Below, piece after piece: positions 1 through 9,661 of a stretch of DNA of 32,938 bases. A program made the translations under genes and the position numbers. Under the pieces are notes generated by a model. It was not told the origin of the DNA. It saw nothing but the letters and a program-made list of their open reading frames with translations, and made no database searches. Numbering within the stretch: the stretch's first letter is position 1; each line of letters starts with the position of its first letter. The stretch comes from Acidimicrobiaceae bacterium (GTDB taxonomy: Bacteria > Actinomycetota > Acidimicrobiia > Acidimicrobiales > Aldehydirespiratoraceae), in assembly GCA_028819505.1 (NCBI GenBank), contig JAPPLH010000109.1, positions 14,083 through 47,020 of the forward strand, in the 5' to 3' direction.

Positions 1-174
1 CAGATCGCCGAACTCGACCTGAGACTCACCACGCAGATCGCCGAACTCGACCGCAAGCTCACAGCGCTCATCGCCGCACTCAACGCCACCGACCAGATCC
101 AGGCTGCTCTTGAAGGCCGTCTCCTGGATCCGGGAGCTGACAACGCCGAGCCGAGCTCCCCCGGCCCGGGTTAG
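1..174 (+). CDS. C-terminal fragment of a coiled-coil protein
   Basis: An open frame enters from the left edge and ends at TAG 172-174, giving 57 visible residues. The first part repeats every 11 residues with the pattern QIAELDxxLTx (DNA period 33 bp; the same 18-mer is at 1-18 and 34-51). It continues as a degenerate third unit and ends in a Pro/Ser/Gly tail. An 11-residue (hendecad) spacing suggests a helical coiled-coil stalk. No domain or catalytic motif is in view, so the function is not known. Its stop codon overlaps the stop of the convergent glycosylase gene. Confidence 0.6.
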   Translation, partial: QIAELDLRLTTQIAELDRKLTALIAALNATDQIQAALEGRLLDPGADNAEPSSPGPG

Positions 175-770
175 CTGCGGGAGAGGTCGGCCGCTCCGGC
201 CACGCAGAAGCGCCAGGGGAGGTCGTCGCCGTTGCTGAGGCCGATCCTTGCCGTTACTGCGGGAGAGGGCGGCGGCGGCTGACCGTCGTCCACGACGGTC
301 GCGCCCCGGTCGCCGCTGACGAGGTCGGCGCCGTCGAGACCGCCGTCGATTCCCAGCGCCTGGGTGAGCTTGGCCGGGCCGCTGCACAGGTCGCGGTCGC
401 GGCGGGCGGCCGGGCCGCGGGCCTCGTACATGGCGTCGAGGCCCCGCAGCGGCGTGAGCGCCCGCAGCAGCACCGCCGCGGCCACCCCGTCGGTCTCGGC
501 CACCACGTTGGCGCACCAGTGCATTCCGTAGGTGAAGTACACGTACAGACGGCCCGGCGGGCCGAACATGGTGGCGTTGCGCCTGGTCATGCCGCGGAAG
601 CTGTGGCTGCCGGGATCGTCGGCGCCCCGGTAGGCCTCGACCTCCACGATCCGTCCGGCACGGCCGTCGGGCACCACAAGCACCTTGTTGAGCAGCTCGG
701 GCGCGACCTCGAGCGCGTTGCGGGCGTAGAAGTCGCGGGCCAGAGGCCGAGCGGACGGCAGGTTGCCCAT
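171..770 (-). CDS. 3-methyladenine DNA glycosylase (AAG/MPG family)
   Basis: A 199-aa protein of the usual length for bacterial alkyladenine glycosylases, which excise alkylated purines in base-excision repair. The family core is present: IVEVEAY at about residues 41-47, whose second Glu (E45) corresponds to the catalytic Glu of the human enzyme, a Thr-Arg-Arg-Asn segment near 62-65, the intercalating-loop region with LYVYFTYGMHWC near 75-86, and CSGPAKLTQALGI near 119-131. The ATG at 770 puts residue 1 just ahead of the conserved LARDFYARNAL opening. The gene lies 86 bp downstream of argH on the same strand and may be read through from the arg cluster, although a dispersed repeat sits in the gap. 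The reading frame continues open upstream into argH in another frame, without meaning. Confidence 0.93.
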   Translation of the reverse strand: MGNLPSARPLARDFYARNALEVAPELLNKVLVVPDGRAGRIVEVEAYRGADDPGSHSFRGMTRRNATMFGPPGRLYVYFTYGMHWCANVVAETDGVAAAVLLRALTPLRGLDAMYEARGPAARRDRDLCSGPAKLTQALGIDGGLDGADLVSGDRGATVVDDGQPPPPSPAVTARIGLSNGDDLPWRFCVAGAADLSRS

Positions 771-794
771 CGGTCTCTCAGGACGCCTGGCGAG

Positions 795-839
795 GCCGAG
801 GCCCGAGCAGCCCATGGACGAAGCGAACGAGAGCGGGAG
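795..839 (+). repeat. 45-bp dispersed repeat, copy 1
   Basis: Gapless 45-bp match to the segments at 21091-21135, 22946-22990 (inverted) and 32241-32285. This is the most divergent copy, but it keeps the GGCCCGAGC and GAAGCGAAC blocks. It lies in the 86-bp gap between argH and the glycosylase gene. Confidence 0.6.
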
Positions 840-856
840 ACACTGCAGCTTGCCGG

Positions 857-2242
857 TCACCCGAAGCGGGCCGCGTCGGTCTCGATCCGTTCCCGGAACC
901 TCTCCAGCTGCGCGGCCACCGCCCGCGGGCCGCCCGCGCCGCGCGTGTTGCGCCGCGCCGCCGACGCCCCAGGTTCGAGCAGGGCGGCGGCCTCCGGGCC
1001 GAGCCGCTCGTCCGCGGCGGCCAGCCCGGCCAGCGGTCCCCCACCGGCCAGCGAGCGCCGCACCAGATCGCCGACCGCGGCGTGAGCCTCGCGGAACGGC
1101 GCCCCCCTCGCCACCAGCCACTCGGCCAGGTCGGTGGCCGCAGCGTACGGCGACGAGGCGGCATCGGCCATCCGGCCGGTGTTGAAGCGGGCGGTGGCCA
1201 GCAGCCCGTCGAGGGCGGCCAGCGTCAGCAGGGTCGTGTCGACCGCGTCGAACAGGGGCTCCTTGTCCTCCTGGAGGTCCTTGGCGTAGGCCAGGGGCAG
1301 ACCCTTCAGGGTGGCCAGCAGCCCGGTCAGATGCCCGATGAGGCGGCCGGCCTTGGCCCGGGCCAGCTCGGCCACGTCGGGGTTCTTCTTCTGGGGCATC
1401 ATCGACGAGCCGGTCGCGTAGGCGTCGTCGAGCTCCACGAATCCGAACTCCGACGACGACCACAGCACCAGCTCCTCGCCCACCCGGCTCAGATGCACAC
1501 CGAGGACGGCCAGGGCGTAGAGGGCGTCGACCACGAAGTCGCGGTCGGCCACCGCGTCGAGGCTGTTCTCGAAGACGGACGCGAATCCCAGCTCGGCCGC
1601 GGTCCGCTCGGGGTCCAGCGGCAGCGACGACCCGGCCAGCGCGCCCGCCCCCAGCGGGGAGACGTCGGCCCGGCGGCGGGCCTCGGCCAGCCGCTCGAGA
1701 TCGCGGGCCAGCGCCCAGCCGTGGGCCAGCAGATGGTGGGCCAGAAGCACCGGCTGAGCCTGCTGCAGGTGGGTGTAGCCGGGCAGCCGCGCCTCGCCGG
1801 CGTCGGTGGCCCGGCTCAGCAGCGTCCGCTGCACGCCCAGCACCGCCCGGGCGACACCGTCCAGCGCGGAGCGGGTCCAAAGCCGCAGGTCGGCGGCCAC
1901 CTGGTCGTTGCGGCTGCGGCCGGTGTGGAGCTTGGCCCCGGCCGGGGTGATCTCGGTGACCCGCCGCTCCACCGCGGTGTGAATGTCCTCGTCGCCGGGA
2001 GCGAAAACGAAGCGGCCCTCGGCCATCTCGGCCTCGACGGTGTCGAGCGCGGCGCAGACGGCGTCGCCCTCGTCGCCGGTGATCAGCCCGACCGCGGCCA
2101 GCATCGTCGCGTGGGCGCGCGACCCCGCGATGTCCTCGCGGAACATGCGCCGGTCGAAAGGGAGACTGTCGTTGAGGGCCCGGAGCGCCTCGGCGGGGTC
2201 GCCGCCGAAGCGTCCGTGCCAGAGGGTCGCCGAGTCGTCCAC
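857..2242 (-). CDS. argH: Argininosuccinate lyase
   Basis: Last arginine step: cleaves argininosuccinate to arginine and fumarate. The 461 aa match the family length. The fumarate-lyase signature [11 protein letters not shown] lies at about residues 268-278 on the flexible catalytic loop. HTGRSRNDQ is at 96-104 and [10 protein letters not shown] at 145-154, with the T-H pair of the active site. The start is GTG 2242, two bases after the argG stop, so the two genes are almost certainly cotranslated. A longer open frame continues upstream into argG, but only the part from GTG has lyase sequence. The last gene of the arg cluster proper. Confidence 0.97.
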   Translation of the reverse strand: MDDSATLWHGRFGGDPAEALRALNDSLPFDRRMFREDIAGSRAHATMLAAVGLITGDEGDAVCAALDTVEAEMAEGRFVFAPGDEDIHTAVERRVTEITPAGAKLHTGRSRNDQVAADLRLWTRSALDGVARAVLGVQRTLLSRATDAGEARLPGYTHLQQAQPVLLAHHLLAHGWALARDLERLAEARRRADVSPLGAGALAGSSLPLDPERTAAELGFASVFENSLDAVADRDFVVDALYALAVLGVHLSRVGEELVLWSSSEFGFVELDDAYATGSSMMPQKKNPDVAELARAKAGRLIGHLTGLLATLKGLPLAYAKDLQEDKEPLFDAVDTTLLTLAALDGLLATARFNTGRMADAASSPYAAATDLAEWLVARGAPFREAHAAVGDLVRRSLAGGGPLAGLAAADERLGPEAAALLEPGASAARRNTRGAGGPRAVAAQLERFRERIETDAARFG

Positions 2243-2244
2243 GG

Positions 2245-3486
<1,242 letters not shown>

Positions 3487-3539
3487 TCTGCTGTCCTTGC
3501 CACTTCGTTGCCGGGAGTCTTGATGTCGTGATGCCTTGA

Positions 3540-4007
3540 CTAACTGTCCAGTCCGGCCAGGTCCCGCAGGCGGTCGGCCAGCTCCGAGCCCGGCGTCCCG
3601 TCGGTGGCCACCACGATCAGCGAGTCGTCCCCCGCCACCGTTCCCAGCACCTCTTCGAGGCCGGCCCGGTCGAGGGCGGACGCCACCACGTGGGCCGAGC
3701 CCGGCGGCGTGCGCACCACCGCGAGGTTGCCCGAGGCGCCGATGTCGGCCACCCAGTCGCCCATCACCCTCCTGAGATGCTCCTCCGGCGCGATGCGGTC
3801 GATGGGATGCTCGGGAATGGCGTACACGGTTCCTCCTCCCGCTACCCGGACCTTCACCGCGCCGAGCACGTCGAGATCGCGCGACACCGTCGCCCGGGTC
3901 GCGGGCACGCCCGCGTCCGCCAGCAGGTCGACCAGCCGCTGCTGGCTGGCCACGGCATGCTCACCGAGCAGCCGGACGATCAGGTGCTGGCGGCTGGTCT
4001 TGCTCAT
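3540..4007 (-). CDS. argR: Arginine repressor
   Basis: A 155-aa ArgR/AhrC-family regulator. The N-terminal winged helix-turn-helix (about residues 5-65) carries the recognition-helix sequence TRATVSRDL at 37-45. The C-terminal hexamerisation and arginine-binding domain has [13 protein letters not shown] at about 122-134 with the Asp pair D127/D128 that contacts arginine in this family. ATG 4007 lies 11 bp after the argF stop. Its place inside the cluster between argF and argG is common in Actinobacteria and implies autoregulation with the structural genes. Candidate operators are described at 9656-9671 and 8417-8557. Confidence 0.95.
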   Translation of the reverse strand: MSKTSRQHLIVRLLGEHAVASQQRLVDLLADAGVPATRATVSRDLDVLGAVKVRVAGGGTVYAIPEHPIDRIAPEEHLRRVMGDWVADIGASGNLAVVRTPPGSAHVVASALDRAGLEEVLGTVAGDDSLIVVATDGTPGSELADRLRDLAGLDS

Positions 4008-4018
4008 GGACGGCGCCC

Positions 4019-4912
4019 CTACCCGGCCCGTTCCATCAGCCACAGCAGCAGACCCCTGGCCGCGTGCATCCGGTTGGCCGCCTGCTGCCACACCAGGCTG
4101 CTGGGACCGTCGATCACCGTGGAGGCCACCTCCTCGCCCCGGTGGGCGGGCAGGCAGTGCAGGAACACGGCGCCCGCCGCGGCCCGGGCCATCAGCCGCC
4201 TGTCCACCCTGAACCCGGCGAAGTCCCTGCGGCGCTTCTCGGCCTCCTCCTCCTGGCCCATCGAGGTCCACACGTCGGTGTAGACCACATCGGCGCCGCT
4301 CACCGCCTCGGCCGGCCTCTGCACCTGGACGGGCTCGCAGCCGCGGCGGCGCATCCGCCGCAAGTCGGCCTCGCTGAACCCGTAGCCGGCGGGACTGGCG
4401 ACACGCACTGCCATGCCCGAGAGGCCGGCGGCGTACGCCAGCGAGTGCGCCACGTTGTTGGCGTCGCCGACGTAGGCCAGGACACGGCCCTCGAGATGGC
4501 CGCGCGCGGCCCGGATCGTCAGCAGGTCGGCCACCGCCTGGGTGGGGTGGGCGGCGTCGCTGAGCAGGTTGACGACCGGCGCCGCGCTCACGGCCGCCAT
4601 GCGCTTCACCGTGCGGTGGTCGAACACCCTCGCCCCGATCACGGCGCTGTAGCACGCCAGGGTGCGGGTCACGTCCTCCACGCTCTCGCGCTCGTCCAGA
4701 CCGACCTCGGCGGCGCCGATGTAGGTGGGGTGGCCCCCCAACTGCACCACGGCCATCTCGGTGGCGCTGCGGGTGCGGGCCGAGGGCTTCTCGAACAGCA
4801 GCGACACGCCCCTGCCCGCCAGAACGGGCGGCGGGTCCGGGGTGGTCGCCAAGTTCAGGATCCGGGCGAGGTCGCTCGGCTGCAAGTCGTCGACATCCAG
4901 GAAGTGGCGCAT
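4019..4912 (-). CDS. argF: Ornithine carbamoyltransferase
   Basis: Makes citrulline from ornithine and carbamoyl phosphate. The 297 aa are slightly shorter than many family members. The carbamoyl-phosphate loop reads FEKPSARTR at about 40-48, where most OTCases have STRTR, so one Thr is replaced by Ala. HPTQ at 122-125 replaces the common HPCQ. The ornithine-side motif HCLPAHRGEEV is at 252-262. These are conservative variants and the other core motifs are intact, so I call it active. It sits 48 bp after argD and 11 bp before argR. Confidence 0.94.
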   Translation of the reverse strand: MRHFLDVDDLQPSDLARILNLATTPDPPPVLAGRGVSLLFEKPSARTRSATEMAVVQLGGHPTYIGAAEVGLDERESVEDVTRTLACYSAVIGARVFDHRTVKRMAAVSAAPVVNLLSDAAHPTQAVADLLTIRAARGHLEGRVLAYVGDANNVAHSLAYAAGLSGMAVRVASPAGYGFSEADLRRMRRRGCEPVQVQRPAEAVSGADVVYTDVWTSMGQEEEAEKRRRDFAGFRVDRRLMARAAAGAVFLHCLPAHRGEEVASTVIDGPSSLVWQQAANRMHAARGLLLWLMERAG

Positions 4913-4960
4913 GAGAACTCCTTCATCGAGTGAGGACCATTGTCGCGAACGTGTGGCGCG

Positions 4961-6145
4961 TCATGCGTGCTCCAGGACGCCGGCCAGGATGGAGCACCCT
5001 TCGGCGAGCTGCTCGGCGGACACCACGAACGGCGGGGCGAGACGCAGGGCCGTCGGGGTCACCCCGTTCACCACCAGCCCCCCGTCGAGGCAGGCCGAGG
5101 CTACGTCCTTCGCCGAGCGTCCCGCTCTGGCGTCCTCTGACAGCTCCGCGGCCAGCAGCAGGCCCCGGCCCCTGACGCTGTCCACGCCGTCGATCTGGAG
5201 CAGCCGGTCCCGCAGGGCGGCGCCGAGACGGTCCGCCGCCGCGGGCGCGTCCATGGCCTGCATCTGAGCGAGGACGGCCCGCACCGCGGCCAGGGCCAGA
5301 GGCTGGCCCGCGAAGGTCGAGCCGTGGTCGCCGGGAACGAAGGCGGCCGCGACGCCGGGCCGGGCCCACACCGCTCCGACGGGCACGCCGTTGCCGAGCG
5401 CCTTGGCCATGGTCACGATGTCGGGCTGCACGCCGGCGTGCTGGTAGCCGAACCACCGTCCGGTGCGGGCGAGACCGGTCTGGATCTCGTCCATCACCAG
5501 CAGGATGCCGCGCTCGTCGCATGCCCGCCGCACGGCCTGCAGGTACTCGTCGCCGGCCGGCACCACGCCGCCCTCGCCCTGGACCGACTCGAGCACCACC
5601 GCCCCGACGGAGGGGTCGAGCGCTGCCGCCAGCGCGCCGAAGTCGTCGAAGGGCACATGGCGGAAGCCTTCCGGCATCGGCTGGAAGGGCTCGTGCTTGG
5701 CGGGCTGCCCGGTGGCCGCCAGCGCGGCCAGCGTGCGGCCGTGGAACGACCCGTAGGCGCTCACCACCCCGTGGCGGCCCCGGCCCTGGTGCTTGCGAGC
5801 CAGCTTGAGGGCGGCCTCGACCGCCTCGGCGCCGGAGTTCTGGAAGAGGATCCGGCCGGGCTCGGTGTCGCCGCCGGGACCGGAGCGGACCAGCCGGTCG
5901 AGCGTCTCCACCACCTCGGCGGTCGGCTCGTTGGCGAAGAGGTTCGACGTGTGTATGAGCGTCCCCGCCTGGGCCGCGACGGCCTCCGTCACCGCCGGGT
6001 GGGCGTGGCCCAGACCGGTCACCGCCAGCCCGCACAGGAAGTCGAGGTAGCGGCGGCCGCGGTCGTCCCAGAGTTCGGCGCCGTCGCCCCGCACGAAGGT
6101 CACCGGCGGGGTGCCGTAGTTGTTCATCAGCGCGGCTCTGCTCAT
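4961..6145 (-). CDS. argD: Acetylornithine aminotransferase
   Basis: Class-III PLP aminotransferase, 394 aa, converting N-acetylglutamate semialdehyde to N-acetylornithine. Motifs: FQNSGAEAVEAALKLAR at about 101-117, SFHGRTLAALA at 133-143, the PLP-ring Asp in VMDEIQTG (D219), and the Schiff-base Lys in TMAKALGNG (K248). The start ATG 6145 overlaps the argB stop in an ATGA arrangement (6142-6145), showing translational coupling. The context fixes argD over related omega-transaminases. Confidence 0.95.
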   Translation of the reverse strand: MSRAALMNNYGTPPVTFVRGDGAELWDDRGRRYLDFLCGLAVTGLGHAHPAVTEAVAAQAGTLIHTSNLFANEPTAEVVETLDRLVRSGPGGDTEPGRILFQNSGAEAVEAALKLARKHQGRGRHGVVSAYGSFHGRTLAALAATGQPAKHEPFQPMPEGFRHVPFDDFGALAAALDPSVGAVVLESVQGEGGVVPAGDEYLQAVRRACDERGILLVMDEIQTGLARTGRWFGYQHAGVQPDIVTMAKALGNGVPVGAVWARPGVAAAFVPGDHGSTFAGQPLALAAVRAVLAQMQAMDAPAAADRLGAALRDRLLQIDGVDSVRGRGLLLAAELSEDARAGRSAKDVASACLDGGLVVNGVTPTALRLAPPFVVSAEQLAEGCSILAGVLEHA

Positions 6146-7083
6146 GGCTGGTCCTCGCGTGTCTCCTTGGATGCGCCGGCTGCGCCGTTCGTGATCATCG
6201 TGCCGATTCCGGCGTCGGTGAACAGCTCGAGCAGTACGGCGTGGGGTATCCGGCCGTCGAGCATGTGGGCAGAGCCGGCGCCCCGGCGCACCGCGTCCAC
6301 GCAGGCCTGAGCTTTGGGGATCATCCCGCCGCTCACGGCGGCCGAGTCGATCATGGCCTCCACCTCGGTGACGCTGGCCCGGCTCACCAGCGACGACGGG
6401 TCCGCTGGATCGGCGAGCAGACCGGGCACGTCGGTGAGGTACACGACCTTGGCCGCGCCGAGCGCGCCGGCCAGGGCCGCCGCCATGGTGTCGGCGTTGA
6501 TGTTGTAGGCCTGGCCCCCGGCGTCCGCGCCGATCGAGGAGACCACCGGGATGATCTGCTCGGCCACCAGCCGCTCGATGACGCTCGGATCGACCGAAGC
6601 GACGTCGCCCACGAAACCGAGAGCAGGATCCCGTGGCACCGCCGTCACGAGGCGCCCGTCCTCGCCGGAGAGTCCCAGCGCCGCTCCCCCGCTTGCGTTG
6701 ACAGCGCTGACGATGTCCCGGCCGACCTTGCCGACCAGCACCATCCGGGCCACTTCGAGGGTCTCGGCGTCGGTCACCCGCAGGCCGTCGCGGAACTCGC
6801 TCTCCTTGCCCATGCGGGCCAGGTGCTCGCCGATCTGGGGGCCCCCGCCGTGGACCACCACCGGGTGCAGCCCGACGGCGCGCACCAGCACGACGTCGCG
6901 GGCGAACGAGGACGCCAGCTCTGGGTCGGTCATGGCGTGGCCGCCGTACTTGACCACCACGACCGCGCCCCGGAAGCGCCGGATGTAGGGCAGGGCCTCC
7001 ACCAGCGCCCGGGCCCTCCGCTCGGGCTCGAAGCCGTGCGTCGCGTCGACCGTGTCCTGCGTGTGCGCCGTCTCCGGGCTCAT
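6142..7083 (-). CDS. argB: N-acetylglutamate kinase
   Basis: Amino-acid kinase fold, 313 aa; phosphorylates N-acetylglutamate. VVVKYGGHAM at about 42-51 supplies the phosphate-binding Lys. HGGGPQI (78-84) is the glycine-rich loop, FRDGLRVT (97-104) binds acetylglutamate, and a GGQAYNINADTMAAALA segment forms the nucleotide pocket. An N-terminal extension of about 20 residues precedes the domain; extensions of this kind occur in arginine-inhibited kinases, but inhibition is not shown here. The ATG at 7083 overlaps the stop of a 32-codon ORF by ATGA. Confidence 0.95.
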   Translation of the reverse strand: MSPETAHTQDTVDATHGFEPERRARALVEALPYIRRFRGAVVVVKYGGHAMTDPELASSFARDVVLVRAVGLHPVVVHGGGPQIGEHLARMGKESEFRDGLRVTDAETLEVARMVLVGKVGRDIVSAVNASGGAALGLSGEDGRLVTAVPRDPALGFVGDVASVDPSVIERLVAEQIIPVVSSIGADAGGQAYNINADTMAAALAGALGAAKVVYLTDVPGLLADPADPSSLVSRASVTEVEAMIDSAAVSGGMIPKAQACVDAVRRGAGSAHMLDGRIPHAVLLELFTDAGIGTMITNGAAGASKETREDQP

Positions 7084-7178
7084 GTCCTGTATCCCTGAAC
7101 CGTGGCGAAGCCGCCCCGCGCGGCGGCCGTCTGCGAGACCGCGACACCGGTCGGAGCGTGCCGAGGCGCGTGCATCAT
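7080..7178 (-). CDS. Possible 32-aa small ORF coupled between argJ and argB
   Basis: The 91-bp gap between argJ and argB is exactly bridged by an in-frame ORF. Its ATG (7178) overlaps the argJ stop, and its TGA (7080-7082) overlaps the argB ATG, both as ATGA. The last codons duplicate the argJ end: both proteins finish in GYRT, and the DNA around both stops matches at 14 of 15 bases. The peptide is rich in Ala, Arg, His and Thr and resembles no family I know. It could be a true small protein, a coupling leader that carries ribosomes from argJ to argB, or the product of a short duplication. The coding claim rests on the coupling pattern alone. Confidence 0.35.
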   Translation of the reverse strand: MMHAPRHAPTGVAVSQTAAARGGFATVQGYRT

Positions 7179-8404
7179 GTCCTGTACCCCGCGTTGATGT
7201 CGATGTAGCCGTGGGTCAGGTCGCACGTCCAGATCGTGGCCTCGCCGTCGCCCACGCCCACGTCGACCCGGAGCTCGATCTCGTCGCCCAGCAGGTGCTC
7301 GATGGCTGTCTCCTCGCTGTAGCCGGGGTGGGGAATGCCACCCTCGGCGCACTGCTCGTCGCCGATCCAGATCGACAGCCGGTCCCGGTCGGCCCGCTGG
7401 CCGGCCTTGCCCACCGCGGCCACGATGCGGCCCCAGTTGGCGTCGGAGGCGGCCAGGGCGGTCTTCACCAGCGGCGAGTCGGCCACCGCCCGTGCTATGG
7501 CGTCCGCGGCGGCGTCGTCGGCCGCGCCGGTGACGGTGACGGCCACGAACTTGGTGGCGCCCTCGCCGTCCCGCACTATCTGGTGGGCCAGATCCAGCGT
7601 CACCGCGTCGAGCGCCTCCCGGAAGTAAGCCGTATGCAGGCCGGCGCTGCGCCCTGACGAGCCGGTGGCGGCCAGAATCACTGTGTCGCTGGTAGAGGTG
7701 TCGGAGTCCACAGTGACGCGGTTGAAGCTCTTCTCGACCGATGAGGCCAAGCATTCCTGGGCGGTCAGCGGGTCCACCGCAAGGTCGGTGAACACGAACG
7801 CGAGCATGGTGGCCATGTCGGGGGCGATCATGCCGCTGCCCTTGGCGATCCCGGCCACGTGCGCGCCGGTGCCATCCACCGGTGCCGACGCGGCTTTGGG
7901 GAACGTGTCCGTGGTGCCGATGGCGGCTGCGGCCGCCTCCCATGCCTGCGGGTCCGGGGCGGACAGGCCGGCGACGAGCGAGGGAAGCGCAGCGTCGATG
8001 CGCTCGACGGGCAGGTCCTCGGCGATCACCCCGGTGGATGCAACCATCACCTCGTAGGGCTGCGCCCCCAGCGCTCCGGCCACCGACCCCGCGGTGTGCT
8101 CGGCGACCCGGTATCCGGCCGCGCCGGTGAACGCGTTGGCGTTGCCCGAGTTGACGATGATGGCCCGACCCCTGCCTCCGCTCGCCGCCAGCGCGTCTTT
8201 GCACCAGTCGACGGGTGCGGCCGTGCACAGCGACCGGGTGAACGTTCCTGCCACGGTGCTGCCCGGGGACAGCTCGGCCAGCATCACGTCGTCGCGGCCC
8301 TGGTAGCGGATTCCGGCGGCCGCGGTGGCCAGCCGCAAGCCCCCGACCGCTGGCATCACAGGGAAGGCCGCGGGGGCGAGCGGCGAGACCGGCGTCCCAA
8401 CCAT
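7175..8404 (-). CDS. argJ: Glutamate N-acetyltransferase / amino-acid acetyltransferase (ArgJ)
   Basis: Ornithine acetyltransferase, 409 aa from ATG 8404; moves the acetyl group from acetylornithine to glutamate. It is an N-terminal-nucleophile protein that cleaves itself before a Thr. The site is visible: KGSGMIAPDMATML at about 188-201, with nucleophile T199. VNSGNANAFTG (84-94) and VASTGVIAEDLP (121-132) are also family motifs. Longer in-frame starts exist up to 8542 but run through two hairpin repeats and lack family sequence. I prefer 8404, which gives the usual length. There is no sign in this window of argA, consistent with acetyl recycling. Confidence 0.94.
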   Translation of the reverse strand: MVGTPVSPLAPAAFPVMPAVGGLRLATAAAGIRYQGRDDVMLAELSPGSTVAGTFTRSLCTAAPVDWCKDALAASGGRGRAIIVNSGNANAFTGAAGYRVAEHTAGSVAGALGAQPYEVMVASTGVIAEDLPVERIDAALPSLVAGLSAPDPQAWEAAAAAIGTTDTFPKAASAPVDGTGAHVAGIAKGSGMIAPDMATMLAFVFTDLAVDPLTAQECLASSVEKSFNRVTVDSDTSTSDTVILAATGSSGRSAGLHTAYFREALDAVTLDLAHQIVRDGEGATKFVAVTVTGAADDAAADAIARAVADSPLVKTALAASDANWGRIVAAVGKAGQRADRDRLSIWIGDEQCAEGGIPHPGYSEETAIEHLLGDEIELRVDVGVGDGEATIWTCDLTHGYIDINAGYRT

Positions 8405-8416
8405 CACGGCCACCGC

Positions 8417-8475
8417 GAATTGGCAGCAGAATGCACGCCATCCGTGCATAACGCTGCCAATTCGGCCGAGGGGCC
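8417..8475. repeat. 59-bp hairpin repeat, copy 1, upstream of argJ
   Basis: Perfect outer arms GAATTGGCAGC and GCTGCCAATTC, then a 3/3 internal loop, then perfect inner arms ATGCACG and CGTGCAT around a CCATC loop, followed by GGCCGAGGGGCC. The copy ends 13 bp upstream of the argJ ATG. The right arm holds GTGCATAACGCTGCCA, which matches 13 of 16 bases of the M. tuberculosis ARG box as I remember it, so an ArgR operator is one reading. A REP-like element is the other. Confidence 0.75.
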
Positions 8476-8498
8476 GATGAACCTCGGACAGTGGACGG

Positions 8499-8557
8499 GA
8501 ATTGGCAGCAGAATGCACGCCATCCGTGCATAACGCTGCCAATTCGGCCGAGGGGCC
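8499..8557. repeat. 59-bp hairpin repeat, copy 2, upstream of argJ
   Basis: An exact second copy of the 8417-8475 element in the same orientation, 82 bp away (start to start), with an unrelated 23-bp spacer. It lies downstream of argC and upstream of argJ. The dyad would form a strong stem in RNA, so it could also reduce read-through from argC or protect the argC 3' end. Confidence 0.75.
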
Positions 8558-8591
8558 TGGGAGCAGAGCGGAGAGGAGTCCATGGCGGCCT

Positions 8592-9626
8592 CTAGGGGTA
8601 GATCCCCGCCGAAGCCAGTCCGGCGGTCTCGTCGATGCCCAGCGCGAGGTTGGCGCACTGCACGGCCTGGCCCGACGCTCCCTTGACCAGGTTGTCGAGC
8701 GCGGCGATGGCCATCACCCACCCGGTGCGGGCGTCGGCCCTGGCGGTGATGTGGACGCTGTTGGATCCCAGCGTCGCCTTGGTGGACGGTGACCGCTCGC
8801 TCACCACCACGAACGGCTCGTCGCGGTAGGCGTCCCCGAGCACGCCGAGGACGTCGGAGGTGCTAGTCGTCCCGGTGGGCCTGGCGTAGCAGGTGGCGAG
8901 GATGCCCCGGTTCATGGGCGCCAGATGGGGCGTGAACAGCACCTGCACATCGGCGCCGGAGTGGCGCGACACGGCCATCTCGATCTCAGGCGTGTGCCGG
9001 TGGGTCAGCAGGCCGTAGGCGGTGAAATCCTCATCCACCGCGCAGAACGTCGTGTTCGGTCTCGGAGGCCGGCCCGCGCCGGACACCCCGCTGGCCGCGT
9101 CCACGATGATCCCGTGCGGCTCGACCATGCCGGCGGCCACCAGTGGAGCGAGGGCCAGCGTGGCCGTGGTCACGTAGCAGCCGGGCGCGGCCACCAGCTC
9201 GGCGCCCCGGATGTGGCTGCGGAACAGTTCGGGGAGGCCGAACACGAACTCGTCGAGCAGTTCCGGCGCGGTGTGCTCCTCGCCGTACCACGCCGGGTAG
9301 AGACCGGGATCGTCGAGCCTGAAGTCGGCAGCCAGGTCGATGACGTGCTTCACGCCGTTGCGCAGCTCCGGGACCACAGCCTGCGAGGCGCCGTGGGGCA
9401 GCCCGCAGAAGGCCAGGTCGCAGCCGGAGGCGACGCCGGGATCATACGGCACGAACTCGGCGTCGCCGTAGGCCGCGGCCAGGCTCGGGTAGAGGTCGGC
9501 CACCGCCGTGCCGGCCATCGACTCCCCGGTGGCCACGGCCACTTCCAGGTCGGGGTGGGACGCGCAGATCCGCAGCAGTTCCGCGCCGGTGAACCCCGAC
9601 GCGCCGATCACAGCCACCTTGTGCAT
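8592..9626 (-). CDS. argC: N-acetyl-gamma-glutamyl-phosphate reductase
   Basis: NADPH-dependent reduction of acetylglutamyl phosphate to the semialdehyde; 344 aa, normal length. Rossmann motif IGASGFTG at about 7-14. The catalytic Cys is C150 in APGCYVTTA, where most members have GCYPT. GLPHGAS (75-81) and the VSGAGR segment are also present. ATG 9626 places the Rossmann fold at residue 3; upstream in-frame starts would cover the promoter. First gene of the arg cluster; the 187-bp gap to argJ contains the two hairpin repeats. Confidence 0.95.
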   Translation of the reverse strand: MHKVAVIGASGFTGAELLRICASHPDLEVAVATGESMAGTAVADLYPSLAAAYGDAEFVPYDPGVASGCDLAFCGLPHGASQAVVPELRNGVKHVIDLAADFRLDDPGLYPAWYGEEHTAPELLDEFVFGLPELFRSHIRGAELVAAPGCYVTTATLALAPLVAAGMVEPHGIIVDAASGVSGAGRPPRPNTTFCAVDEDFTAYGLLTHRHTPEIEMAVSRHSGADVQVLFTPHLAPMNRGILATCYARPTGTTSTSDVLGVLGDAYRDEPFVVVSERSPSTKATLGSNSVHITARADARTGWVMAIAALDNLVKGASGQAVQCANLALGIDETAGLASAGIYP

Positions 9627-9633
9627 CCTGCCA

Positions 9634-9661
9634 AGCTTACCGCGTCCGAGCCATATTGCAA
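9634..9661 (-). promoter_or_regulatory. Candidate argC promoter
   Basis: On the minus strand TTGCAA (9656-9661), a 16-bp spacer and TAAGCT (9634-9639) resemble -35 and -10 boxes. The -10 ends 7 bp before the ATG, so the transcript would be nearly leaderless. The -35 overlaps the ARG-box-like site. Weak on its own; the position supports it. Confidence 0.35.

Noticed and set aside
771-1880. Long N-terminal extension of the glycosylase frame
   Set aside because: The extension is Arg/Gly-rich off-frame sequence across argH. The family starts at ATG 770.
8405-8542. Longer ArgJ start giving 46 more residues
   Set aside because: The added peptide is a translation of the two hairpin repeats, and ArgJ length is normal from 8404.
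8417-8557. CRISPR array from two repeats
   Set aside because: Only two copies, 59-bp units with a 23-bp spacer, strong self-complementarity along the whole unit, no further repeats.
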